Positions 50,667-62,087 of a DNA stretch of 64,000 bases are shown piece by piece. The stretch spans positions 16,397,501-16,461,500 of the forward strand of contig NC_081819.1 in the NCBI RefSeq assembly GCF_030704535.1, written 5' to 3'. This DNA is from Vitis vinifera (taxonomy: Eukaryota; Streptophyta; Magnoliopsida; Vitales; Vitaceae). The notes below the pieces were generated by a model. It had not been told where the DNA came from and made no database searches. It saw only the letters and a program-made list of their open reading frames with translations. Positions within the stretch are counted from its first letter, which is position 1; each line of letters starts with the position of its first letter. Made by a program: the position numbers and the translations under genes.

Positions 50667-53600
50667 TCAAGCTGGAGCATATACGTCATATGCACCAAGC
50701 TTGTTACAAATATATTTAATCCTAGGACCTCTGAGAGATTTAGTGAAGATGTCTGCTAGTTGATCATTTGAATTAACAAAACTTGTAGCAACACATCCTG
50801 ATGCGATCTTCTCTCTAATGAAATGACAGTCAACTTCAATATGTTTGGTCCTTTCATGAAAGACTGGATTGGATGCAATATGTAATGCGGCTTGGTTATC
50901 ACAAATGAGTTTCATCTGTTTATCCTTTCCAAATCTCAACTCTCGAAGAAGATGTCTCAACCATATGAGTTCACATGTTGCCAAAGCCATAGCTCGATAC
51001 TCGGCTTCAGCGCTAGATCTGGCCACTACATCTTGTTTCTTACTCTTCCAAGATATTAGATTACCTCCAATAAAAACACAGTATCTGAAGTGGAACGTCT
51101 ATCTGTGGGTGAGTCAGCCCAATCTGCATCTGTGTAACCAACAACCTGAGTATGACCTCTGTTCTCGTACAACACACCTTGGCCTAGTGTACTTTTGATA
51201 TATCAAAGAATGCGGATTACAGCATCCCAATGGCTATCACATGGTGACTGTAGGAATTGACTAACAACACTCACAGGAAAAGAAATGTTTGGACGAGTAA
51301 TGGTGAGATAGTTCAATTTACCTACGAGCCGTCGATATCTCCCGAGGTCTTCTAAAGGCTCCCCCTGTCCTGGTACAAGTTTGACATTCGGATCCATAGG
51401 TGTGTCTACCGGTTTACAGTCTAACATACCAGTTTCTTCCAGGATGTCTAAAGCATACTTCCTTTGGGAAAGGACCACACCAGAACTCGATTGAGCTATC
51501 TCAATTCCCAAGAAATACTGGAGTTTCCCCAAGTCTTTGGTCTGAAAGTGGGTAAAAAGATGTTGTTTTAGTTTCTGAATACCATCCTGATCACTGCCTG
51601 TAATGACGATGTCGTCCACATAAACAACCAGATAAATACATTGCCCCAAGGAATTATGATGATAGAAAACTGAATGGTCTGTTGTACTGCGAAGCATGCC
51701 AAACTCTTGAACAACAGAACTAAACGGCCAAACCATGCTCGAGGAGATTGTTTCAAGCCATATAGAGAACGACGTAACCTGCACACTAAACCAGACTCCC
51801 CCTGAGCAACAAAACCAAGAGGTTGCTCCATATAAACTTCCTCGGCAAGATCACCATGAAGGAAGGCATTTTTAATATCCAACTGATAAAGAGGCCAAGA
51901 ACACATAGCAGTCATGGAGAGAAGTAAGCGGACAGAAGCAATCTTGGCAACAGGGGAGAATGTGTCACCATAATCAGAACCATAAACCTGAGTATAGCCT
52001 TTAGCAACTAAGCGGGCCTTAAGGCGATCAACCTGACTATCAGGACCAACCTTAACTGCATAGACCCAACGACAACCAACTGTAGATTTACCAAAGGGTA
52101 AAACAACAAGATCCCAAGTGCCATTAGAGTGCAGAGCAGCCATTTCATCCACCATTGCCTGTCGCCAGCCTGGATGGGAAAGAGCTTCATGGGTGCTCTT
52201 TGGAAGAGAAACAGAGGATATAGCAGAAACAAAAGCAGAATAGGGTGAAGATAATCGATGATAACTCAAAAAATTGTAAATAGGATGAGGATTACGAGTA
52301 AAGCGAGTACCTTTCCGAATAGCAATAGGTAAGTCATTAGGAGAAGGCAGAGCCGGGGCAGGTGAAGCCGAAGGGATAGGAAGTGAGTCAGCAGGTGCCT
52401 CAGCAAAAGGGAGAGGAGCAACGACACGAGGGCGACGATGATAAACCTGAAGTGGTTGAGGAGGCATAGCATCAGGTGGGGAGACAATGGGAATGGGCAA
52501 GACTTCAGAAACAGGAAGAGACTCAGAAATGGTGGAAAAGAATGGTGAGTCCTCAAAGAAGGTGACATCAGCGAAGATAAAGTATCGATGAGTCTCAAGG
52601 GAATAACAACGATAACCCTTCTAAAGTGTAAAGTATCCCAAGAAGAGGCACTTCGTGGCTTTGGCGGAAAGCTTGTCCTGTCCAGGAGTGAGAATATGAA
52701 CAAAGCAAGTACAACCAAAGACACGAGGAGGAAGGAAATAAAGTGGTTGGTCAGGGAAGAGAAGGGAGTGAGGAATCTGATCGTGTAAGACAGAAGAGGG
52801 CATACGATTAATCAAATAACAAGTGGTAAGAACAGCGTCCCCCCAAAAACGAAAAGGAACATTATTATGGAGGAGGATAGTACGAGTTGTCTCAACAAGA
52901 TGTCGATTCTTGCGTTCAGCTACCCCATTTTGTTGAGGAGTATGAGCACAAGAAGACTGATGAAGAATCCCATGATGAGACATAAACGAAGTAAATGGGG
53001 CTGAAAAATATTCCCTGGCATTGTCACTGCGTAACACACGAATAGAAATATTGAACTGGGTTTGGATTTCAGTATAAAATTTCTGGAAAATAGAGAATAA
53101 CTCAGCTTGATTTTTCATTAAAAATAACCAAGTACATCGAGAATAGTCATCAATGAAAGTGACAAAATACTGAAATCCTAAAGTAGACGCAGTCCGACAA
53201 GGACCCCAAACATCAGTGTGGACAAGCTCAAAAGGAGACTTTACCCGATTATTCAAACACTTTGGGAATGAGACACAAGTATGTTTCCCAAGCTGACATG
53301 ACTCACACGGAAGCGACGACAAAGTGGAAAAATGAGGGACCATCTTCTGGAACTTGGAGAGACTAGGGTGGCTCAGATGATTGTGAATGAGGAGAGGAGC
53401 ATCAGTGGAAATGCAAACTGCAGGAGATGAATCCGAGGTGAGGTGATAGAGGCCTTGAGACTCACGTCCTATGCCAATCGTCTTCCCCGTACTCCGGTCC
53501 TGCAAGGTCACAAATTTATCAGAAAAGGTAATAGAGCAATTAAGAGTACGAGTGATTTTGCTGATGGAAATAAGATTAAAAGGACATTCAAGAGTATAAA

Positions 53601-54696
53601 GGACAGAAGTGAGAGGTAGAGAAGGCAGAGGAAGGGCCAAACCAATACCTTTAGCCACAATTTGAGAACCATTAGTTAAGGTAACAGTAGGTAAAGCAGA
53701 GGTAGTAGTAATAGAGGAGAAAAGATCCTTATTACCAGATAGGTGATCAGAAGCTCCAGAATCTAGAATCCAAGGTCCAAGAGAAGATGTGTGGGTAAGA
53801 CAGGCAGAGGCATTACCAGGCTGGGCAACAGAGGCAACAGAAGCCTGAGATGCGGAAGAGCTCGGAGGCTGAGGCAGCGGAGAATCAGAGGACTGGGCCA
53901 CATGGGCAGTGCGAGGAGGCCGTCCATGTAACTGATAGCAACGATCGCGAGTGTGGCCAAGTTTATTACAATAGGTGCAATGAGGACGTTGACCTCTACC
54001 TCGGGTACCACTGCGGCCTCTTCGAGAGCTAGTTTGAGAAACTAATACAGAAGAATCTGAAGTGCTATCAAATGGCAAAGTCTGAGTGGAGGAGATACGG
54101 AGGAGGCGAGCAAACACATCATCCAAGGACGGAACTGATGAACTACCAAGAATCTGATCACGGACAAGCTCAAGATCCGGACGGAGACCAATAAGAGTAA
54201 GAACCATGAAGAACTTGTCAAGCTGTGTTTGTTGAGCCCCAACATCAGGAGTAAGAGGCATCACAGTCAAGAACTCCTCCTTAAGAGAGGCAATCTGGCC
54301 AATATAAGTAGATAGATCCAAGTCCTGTTGGCTGATATGGACAATAGCAGAAGCCACCTTATAAAGACGTTGGATATCATTCGTGTATAATCCTTTGGCC
54401 TGAGTCCAAAATTTAAAACAAGTTTTGTAGGCCCGAAGATGAAGAAGAATCTTGGGATCAACCGATTGCCATAATACACTACATAACTGTGCATCTATCT
54501 TCCTCCACTGTACCCGGTCAACCTCAGGGATATCTGCCTCCTATGTAATCAAGTGATCCTCATATCCTTGACCCATAAACCAAAGTTCAACAAAGGCAGA
54601 CCAAGAAAGATAATTTTCACTACCAACCAATTTCTCCGAAGTAATCATAGGAGATTTAGATATGACAGAGGAAAAAATGGAAGTTTTAGTAGCCAT
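50667..54696 (-). pseudogene. Copia gag-pol, recognisable but broken
   Basis: From the minus-strand ATG at 54,696 the order is: gag; zinc knuckle CTYCNKLGHTRDRC; protease WILDSGASDHLSG; integrase zinc region (HNHLSHPS...CESCQLGK) and core with HTDVWGP, FIDDYSR and RSDNAREYFS; RT with [19 protein letters not shown] and YVDDIVITG; and RNase H with [17 protein letters not shown] and [10 protein letters not shown]. Catalytic residues are mostly intact, yet the frame is broken by a stop at 54,541-54,543, a stop at 52,621-52,623, a frameshift near 51,724, a stop at 51,203-51,205 and a frameshift near 51,085. It would need proteins supplied by relatives to move. Confidence 0.9.
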
Positions 54697-55360
54697 ATCC
54701 ACTTATCTGGAGAATGAAGTATGTTTGGATCGAAGAGAGCCCTAATACGGCTTCAGATTGCGGCGTGGCACTACCGAAAAAGGGAGACGGCCTCAGATCG
54801 CAGTTTGGTACCACCAGAAAGGTAGAAGAACACTTCCCAAGGCACGTGCAGGGATTGGAGTGGAGAAAAAGTAGTCGGAGCTTCGCCGGAAAGACTGTTT
54901 GGAGGGTCGACGGAGACAAAAATCCCCAAAAGAGGTACGTGCAGGGCTCGGATGGGAGAACCAGGGAGGTAGGGAGGCTGGTCGGCGTCAGGCGAAGCTG
55001 GAGGAGGAAGCGCGTCGCCGGAAAAGTCTCCACGCGCCCTCACACGCCAGTGCGTGAGATTCAGCCGCCGGCCGGAAAATTGCGCGTGGCCGGCGCGTGG
55101 ATGATCTTTTGGTGCCGGTGCCTTCACAAAAGTTGGAGATCTCCTCCAGGCGCTCCTTCTGGTATGGTCGGTGTCGGAAAAATACGTCGCCGGAAAGTTT
55201 GCCGGAAAAGTTCGCCGGTGGTGAGTGGTTTCTGACGATGATCCGACTGACCGGAAAGTATTGGGAGATGGGGAAGGTGACCGGAATGAAACACGGTCAC
55301 CGGAAGGCTTCCCGGAGTTGATGACATGGGAAACAGAAAAGAATTAGGTTTTCTTCCTTG
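54697..55360 (-). other. GC-rich leader of the copia element
   Basis: About 660 bases between the primer site and the gag ATG, far richer in G and C than anything nearby, with many CCGG, GCCGGAAA and TTCCGGTCACC-type words. It stays open in several frames on both strands, but none continues into gag and none is recognised. It may be a structured untranslated leader. Confidence 0.6.
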
Positions 55361-55372
55361 GCTCTGATACCA

Positions 55373-55538
55373 TGTTGAGAGAGAGAGAGAGAAGAAAAAC
55401 CTTAATTCTCATTCATGTAATCTCTACTTACAATTGAGAAATATATATATATATACAAGGCTAGGAGTCCTAACTACCATACATGTGACCTATATTAACA
55501 AGGAAAGGTTATATACTATAAATACATTATATTCAACA
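55373..55538 (-). repeat. 5' LTR of the copia element
   Basis: 166 bp, nearly identical to the 3' LTR. On the minus strand it is followed at once by TGGTATCAGAGC (55,361-55,372), the standard plant primer binding site for initiator methionine tRNA. Confidence 0.95.
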
Positions 55539-58500
55539 GATAGCACACTTAATCCAAATTTTTTTCCTAATGAATGATGAGAAAAAACATGTCTTGAAAC
55601 GATCTCAAGTTGCCTATTTGAAGGCCATAAAAAAAAGACCAATTCATGTATTCTTTTGACAACACAAAAACTCTCTTTTAGAACCACCTTTGCTTTAAAT
55701 TCTTATTTGCTTGAATGGCGGTTGCATTGTTTCATTTTGTACTCCCATTTTTGTACAACATGGCTGTTCATGTGAGTCAATTGGTTTTTGGTTCTTCCAT
55801 GTCTTTATGCATGGTTAATTTTATTTACTCAAGCTGCCAAACAATAGGATCTTCACTATCGTAGTATGGACTTAAAATAATGAAACCAATCATGTTAATA
55901 TTTTGCTCCATCTTCACAGTGATGCGATGGTGGAAACAATTTTCTGTCTTTCTTATCTGCCTTTTTCTTTGGAATTTGAATTTACTTCATAGTGCAGAAG
56001 TCCAGTTATATCCATATAATTTCAGGTGTTTGCTACTCCAGAAACTTTGATTGGTTTCCATACTGATGCTGGGGCTTCCTTTCACCTCTCACATCTACCT
56101 GGGTACTGGGGGTAAGTTGCTGCATGTTGCAGTATGTTTTACTTTGTGATGAAATTTGCTTTGATAGCAACTGGTTCATATTTTGTGTTATCTGGAGATA
56201 TTGACTGGAAACCCTTTCTATATGCTTCTTGATGGGTCAGTGAGTTGTTTGGTAGAAATGAAAAAGAGAAAAAGAGAAAAAGGTCTACAGTCCATACCCA
56301 TCCTGTATTTTATACTTAGTTAAAATCTCAATACTCCTTCTGAAGTTGGCGCATGTATATACTACAAACATCCAACTCACTTAACATGTAGTGAAATGTA
56401 TGACTTATTACTCCCTTAGGAAGAATATCTGTGAATTAATTACTAGTTTTCATAATGTGCAGATTTGACCAGACAATTTTTTCCTACGCAAGTGTTGATC
56501 TGATCCTAACTCAATGTGAATGATCCTATCATGATGAACTGGATTATAAGCTGTGCTAGTTTTGGTTTTATTTTATAATATAAATTCATGGGGAGCTTAG
56601 TTTCTATATCCAGTTCATCTTACAGGTATTTAGAGTTCACCTTGGAAAAAATGGATAGCATATGAGCCTCCTTCTTATGTAAAAATAATCAATCAAAGGT
56701 TGTTTTGGGCCATATCACTTTCTCCTTGACCATTTGGACTGCTAGGATTGTAGCCCATTTCTGCTTGATGTACATTGTTGGCCCACCATGACCCACAGCT
56801 TAGGTTTTTGGATCAAATTGGTAGCCTATCATGAATTAAAGTGATTTCAAACCTTGATGGATTATTTGTTGATTAATAAAGCAAAATGCATACATGGACA
56901 ATGCTTGCTGGTTCTGGTTCTAGTGAACTGCAAACAGGGAAAATGCTTGATATCTACTATTTGCCATTCAAATCTAGTTCTTAATGTGAAACTGTATTCT
57001 ATTTGCAGGGGAATACTTGGCTCTAATGGGAGAGAAACTCAATGAACCAGAGATGATTGCCTGTGGACTTGCTACACACTAAGCACCTAGTGCAGTTAGT
57101 TCTGTCTGACTTTTTTTCTCTCTTTTCTTTTCTTCCCCTAACTCCCCCCACCCACAACAATTCCCCACCTTTTTTTTTTTTTTTCCTTTTTGTGTTTTCT
57201 GTGTCAGGTGACCCTTACTCATGTTGTTTAAAAATAGAAGCTTCCTTTAATTGAAGAAGGGCTAGGGAAATTGGTTACCGATGATCCTTCTGTCATTGAA
57301 GCTTCTCTGGAACAATATGGATCCCTGATCTATCCAGATAATAGTGGCATACTTCAGAGGTAAGTACAATTTTTTGTTGTCTTGCTGCCCATCCATCTCA
57401 ACATCCCTAAAGCATTGTTTGCCTTATGTTCACTTATAAAAGCTTTTCCTTAATCTGGTAGATCTTCAACAATTACTTTACACTCCACAGGCAATTTTCA
57501 CTCCATTTTCTTGTTCCAATTTTATGGGCAATATCCTCTTCAATATTCTCTTACTTATGAATGGTCCCTTCCAGATAAGGAAGCCGGTATTTCTAGCTAT
57601 CTATTGGCCACTGAGTTCCATTATTCCCCTTTCTGCTCCTAAATTCACCAAAATTACAGCCCACATTTTCTATTTCCTTGCTTAATCTTTTGATTATAAA
57701 GCATCCATGGATAATTCCAAATAAAAATTCTACCCTAATTAGACTCATTTTGACTAAGAGTATACCATCAGCAAGTACATCTGGCAACAAATCCCAGGGG
57801 ACATCTTCCTCAAGTTGCCTAGCTAGTTCATCCATGACCAAGACTAAAAGATAGTGGCTTGATGCTGACCTCAATGTTAGCATATTGGGAGTTCTCATAT
57901 TATTGCATTATTGGAAATAGGTAGCTAATATGTTGAGTTAATCAGAGAAACTAAATTTAGAAAGCTAGCTTCCTAACTCACAAGGTACATAACTCTTATA
58001 AATTCTAAAAATCTTCTCAGAGCAATTTAACTTCTGAGAGTTTTCAGTTTGTCTCTTCAAAAGTGGTACGCCACTCCATCATAGGTCTAGTCCTGTTCAC
58101 TGCAACACATCTCACATTGTAAGCCTGTTCATATTTTCTTTTCAGGATTTGCATAATTTTTTGATATATTTGTGGTATTGTTGGGCATTTGTGGGGTTGC
58201 TTTAATAGTTTTCACTTGGAACTTACCTTGGTTGATCAGGGTACTACTGTCTTTTTGGTCTCAAGAACAACTTGCTATCCCATTTATATTCCATCCTTAC
58301 AAATTGAATTGAAGTCTCAACTTTCTGTTTGGGGCTTCTAACTTTTCTGCTCATTTCTTTTAGATAGTGATGCTAGTTGTCCTACCCTTTGTTCTTTCAT
58401 TTGCCTAGGATTGAAACACTTGACAAATGTTTCAGCCGTGGTACAGTTGAAGAAATAATTGATGCTTTGGTAAGCATATCGTTTTTCATTTGCATATTTC

Positions 58501-58989
58501 AATAATAAGACCTATGTAAATATATTTTTTTAAATGTATATTTCTTTTGGAAATATAAATGATTTAATGTTTATAAAGTATTAAATATGATATTCAAGTC
58601 TATTCTTTTTATGGGAGTCCTTTCTAATTTTCCTTAATAATAAGGAAAATTATACTGAAGAAAATTTCAGAGAAGGAAAGAAATGGATAAAGGAAACCAG
58701 AGACTTTAAGCCCATAATATACAAGGAACTTATTCCTTCTTAGAGACACTTATTTTATCAAGGCAAATCTTCTCAAGTCAGAAAGTATATTGGAGATGTT
58801 CCAATTTGATGACAAGATAATGTTCCTTTTTTTTCTTTGGTTAATTAGAAGCAAACATTTCATTGCTAAGAAATAATTAGGTACAAGGAAAGGGTGAGAA
58901 ATCCTCCCCCCTTAATAAGATTACAACATCCTGATCAAAAAACAAGAAAGAGTTTAAAATATAAAATCAAATTCCTCATGGAGGCAGCC

Positions 58990-59100
58990 CTTGAGGCCTG
59001 CTCAGGTGGTACAGGGCTGGGGAGGATTTGAAGGAGGGTTCTAGGTTCAAGTTCCAATGGGGACAAAAAATTTGCATATATACATATGTATAAACTCCAC
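58990..59100 (+). mobile_element. tRNA-derived SINE-like element
   Basis: An A-box-like CTGCTCAGGTGGT (about 58,999) and a B-box-like AGGTTCAAGTTCC (59,043-59,055) are spaced about 33 bases apart, as in plant SINEs with an internal RNA polymerase III promoter. The tail is AT-rich (GCATATATACATATGTATAA). No cloverleaf is seen, so it is not a tRNA gene. Flanking GGAGGCAG and AGAGGTAG may be a degraded target duplication. Confidence 0.4.
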
Positions 59101-59129
59101 GTAGAGGTAGAAAATCCTCCACAAAGGAA

Positions 59130-59480
59130 GTGTTTTACTTTCGTTTTGCTAACGAATCCACCACTTTGTTAGCTTCATGAGGAATCCAACGAAAAGAGTA
59201 CTCTGAGGCAATATTACAGATTTGGTGGAGCCCACCTATCTGACTTTCATGAACTTCTTTCTTATTCACCTAGGATATGACTATTTCAGAATCTCCATCT
59301 ACTAAAATATTGGAGAGATCTTCAGCTTTGGCTAGCTTCAAATCTTCTAGCAAAACTGAAGTCTCAGTGACTTTTGTGAATGCTTGTACTAATGTTCCAA
59401 CATGGTCTGTGAGCGTTCATCCCATTCCTAGTTGTCTTGGATTACCTGGAGAAATCTATCAACATCCAGTTCAACAACAC
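59130..59480 (-). pseudogene. RNase H fragment of a plant LINE or related element
   Basis: On the minus strand the sequence reads ILVDGDSEIVIS, a stop, then NKKEVHESQIGG and SFRWIPHEANKVVDSLAKR. The last part is typical of the plant RNase H-like domain found at the end of LINE polyproteins. The stop (TAG, near 59,275) and lack of further domains mark it as debris in an intron of the hydrolase-like gene. Confidence 0.65.
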
Positions 59481-59875
59481 CCTCTGCAACAGGAATCCAA
59501 ATAGGTAGTGTTTCCTTAGATGCCCTAGTAGATTTGCACGCTAGGTTCCAAATCTAGCAGTATAATTCTCAAAAGAGTACCCTCAAATGTTGCACAAGCT
59601 GATGCCCAGATAGATGAAGAGAAATAGAATTAGTACTGAGTTAAGTACCAACCTAATGCAGATCTGTATAGAAGTTAATATCATATTTCCAATTTTCTTG
59701 AAATAATTTTGCGTTTGTTTCCCCCACCCCCAACCCATTTTGAATAAAGCTTCATTTGCCTTTTTTGTTCTTTCCCCCGATAATCAGTGGGCTTGTGACG
59801 TCTTTCCAATTGTTAAGTTCAATCCTGATGTTTATGGAATTTACAGTTGACTAATAGCTTCAACATCCCAGTTTT

Positions 59876-60200
59876 CTCCTACAACCCAAAGTAGATGAAA
59901 GTAGAATTTTCCTGAAATTATACCAATGAATCCATACAGAGCTTGTGGTCATGCTTGTGAGACTGCAAGAACCCATGATGCTTGGTGTTCTTCAACTTTA
60001 AAAAGACTTTAAGAAACCTCACCCAAAATAGATGAAAATTTGAATTTTCCTGAAATTATGCCATTCAATGCTTTTATGAATGGTGCTTGTGATCATGTCT
60101 GAAAATAACTAAATTTGTCAGGAAAGTGAGACTGCAAGAAGTCAAGACCCTTGGTGATATTCAACTTTAAAGACGCTTAAAGAAGTTTCACCATTGAGCT
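59876..60200 (+). repeat. Tandem duplication spanning one hydrolase exon
   Basis: The segment 59,876-60,025 (AAAGTAGATGAAAGTAGAATTT, TTCCTGAAATTATACCA, then TGTGAGACTGCAAGAACCCA and CTTTAAAAAGACTTTAAG) repeats at 60,026-60,200 with the exon 60,122-60,220. The upstream copy is more diverged and has lost its CAG acceptor, so it looks like a dead duplicate exon. Confidence 0.75.
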
Positions 60201-61662
60201 TGAAGGTTTGCCAGAGATCAGTGAGTCCCTTCTACTCATTTTATTTCTGTGTTGGCCCCAGATCACTCTGCTTTGGGTTCTAACACTGCATTGATGGCTG
60301 GTTCAGATACGAGAAGGCAGATTTCAAACTCTTGATCAATGCCTTGTCCATGAGTATAGAATGTCTGTTCAAGGATTTTATGGACAGATTTTCAATGACT
60401 TTCGTGAGGTACTAAGTTTCTTTATTTCCTAGTGAATATAGAAACTTTCTTGATCTTTTCATTCTATTTATGTCCCTTTTTTTATTAGGGGGTCCGAGCA
60501 CGAATGGTGGAAAAGGACTATGCACCTAAGGTATCAGTAGTGTACATTATTTTCCAATACGTTGGAGGGTGATGATATTTCCATGGGGGTTGTGACAATC
60601 CAATAAAAAGTTCCACTTTTCAATGCCTAAAAATGGCTGTTAATGAGAAAATGCATTAGTTGGGGTTCTCACAATCACTGAATTATCATAATCCTCTGCC
60701 ACTAGGTTATCAAAACCATGTTGGTGATATTGCTACGCTGCTTATCATGTGCAATTAGCTATCAAGCAGTTTGGATAGTAAGATTCTCGTCATTTTTATA
60801 CATGCAGAGGAACCCCCCTAGCTTGGAACAAGTATCCAATGACATGGTGGATCAGTATTTTTTCACCTATTAGTGAGCTGGAGCCAGAACTAGAGATGCC
60901 AACAAGAAAGGAAGAAGCATTTACCCAGATGGCCAAAAAAAAAAATTTTGTTATCTGATTTGAGTGACTTGAGAAGCAGGGAAATGTGGATGCAATATCA
61001 CATGCTAGCCCGCCCTTTGGGAAAATTGGTTATGCTTGCATTACACAGGTTTACTTTGTTTATGCAATGACAAGCTAGAGATTCCTAATACCAATGTTTT
61101 TTTTGTCCCCTGGAAACTCTTCCTACGAGAAACAACAGAAATTGTCTCTGGAGAAAAACCAGGCAAACACAAGCGTCAATAAGCTTCTATGAAGTGCAGT
61201 CTTTCAAGTTTTGGGTTGTCTGCTTTGGAATTTTCTGGGTTAATGTAATGGATCCCTTGTAATAGAACATGATTTTATTTTAATGGGTCATTCTAGGGCA
61301 CAGTTGAAAACATTATATTGCCCTTCTCTGCAGTATAGGCTATTTGAAACAAAGATTGGTTTTCCTATTTTAATTTAACTACCTATTGTAACTTTTCAAT
61401 TGAAAATTTGAATTATCATTCAAGTTGAAGATCCATCATTTTCCTTCTTTGTCATAAATATTAAGACAATTTGACTGTGATGAATACCTGTTTAAAGTAC
61501 AGTCATTTCATACATTATTCGTATTAAAGAATGTAGGTAACAATTATTTGGCTTTTCAAAATTTATGGACCAGAACACTTTTGGCCCGGATAAATATCAA
61601 AAAATAAGATATGGCTTACACTATGAATGTAGGGACGTGTTCCTCAAAGTCACAGCAGAATC

Positions 61663-61922
61663 CTAACTATTTTCAGCTGCCTTATTGGCCTTGTAGGTGT
61701 TCACTAATTGCAGCTGCACATCTTGAGAAACCGGTGAATGCTCTTTGTATTCCATTGTGAATTCACCTTTCCCCTGCACATAGAGGATCAAATAACATAT
61801 ATTTTAACATATTCTGCAGAGCAACTCCAGCTATGGCATAGCCCTTATAAAATGATACTTAGTTTTACCTGAGTCATTGAACGAAGTGATGTTGAGTACC
61901 CAAACATATTGTTTAGAGGGAC
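61663..61922 (-). CDS. Elongation factor G, mitochondrial: last two exons
   Basis: On the minus strand, exon 61,922-61,869 encodes VPLNNMFGYSTSLRSMTQ and the last exon 61,773-61,663 encodes GKGEFTMEYKEHSPVSQDVQ to the stop TAG (61,663-61,665). Both are in phase with GT-AG borders. This is the end of domain V of EF-G, where the mobile GTPase translocates tRNAs on the ribosome. The mitochondrial type is preferred by the form of the tail (QLQLVNTYKANKAAENS). The GTPase domain lies outside the window to the right, beyond an intron of at least 2 kb. The open end cannot be judged. Confidence 0.85.
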
Positions 61923-62087
61923 CTGTGAAGCAGAAAATGATTCCACAAATAATTACTTACAATAAAACTGATGCAAACCAATAGTACTGCTAATACTGAC
62001 GATTGAAGCAAGCTTGACAAGGTGATTCTTAGAACCCTGAGTCTCTTCCATACAATTCCAATGCTTTCTGATTAACTACTCTTCAAT

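Larger units (their letters stand above)
50490..55538 (-). mobile_element. Ty1/copia retrotransposon in an intron of the hydrolase-like gene
   Basis: Complete 5.05 kb insertion, minus strand, flanked by the perfect 5 bp target duplication GATAG (50,485-50,489 and 55,539-55,543). The LTRs are short (170 and 166 bp), start TGTTGAGAG and end ATTCAACA. They differ by one clear substitution (A/G at 50,629) plus GA and TA repeat lengths, so insertion was recent. Internal order: primer site, GC-rich leader, gag, protease, integrase, reverse transcriptase, RNase H, polypurine tract. It lies in the intron between exons 49,201-49,284 and 56,026-56,111, antisense to the gene. Confidence 0.95.
44670..61270 (+). 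pseudogene. 3-Hydroxyisobutyryl-CoA hydrolase-like gene, probable pseudogene
   Basis: Exons recognised on the plus strand: 44,670-44,795, 44,868-44,957, 45,241-45,309, 45,397-45,456, 47,490-47,569, 49,201-49,284, 56,026-56,111, 57,009-57,083, about 57,237-57,359, 58,409-58,469, 60,122-60,220, 60,307-60,408, 60,489-60,530 and 60,808 onward. They follow the crotonase-fold hydrolase of valine breakdown: AVLNRPHALNALN, FCAGGDIVGLYKL, then PETLIGFHTDAGAS with the catalytic Glu and Asp. Lesions: no ATG at the expected start (ACG at 44,670); a shifted acceptor at 45,396; GITMGSRAG where the family has GGG; a stop after LATH (57,081); a stop at 60,155-60,157; and an extra T near 60,860 leading to a stop at 60,871. 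The family acts in mitochondria; this copy probably yields no enzyme. Confidence 0.75.

Noticed and set aside
52588..52788. Plus-strand frames inside the copia element (also 50,869-51,198)
   Set aside because: They are antisense shadows of the pol region, whose domains are clear on the minus strand.
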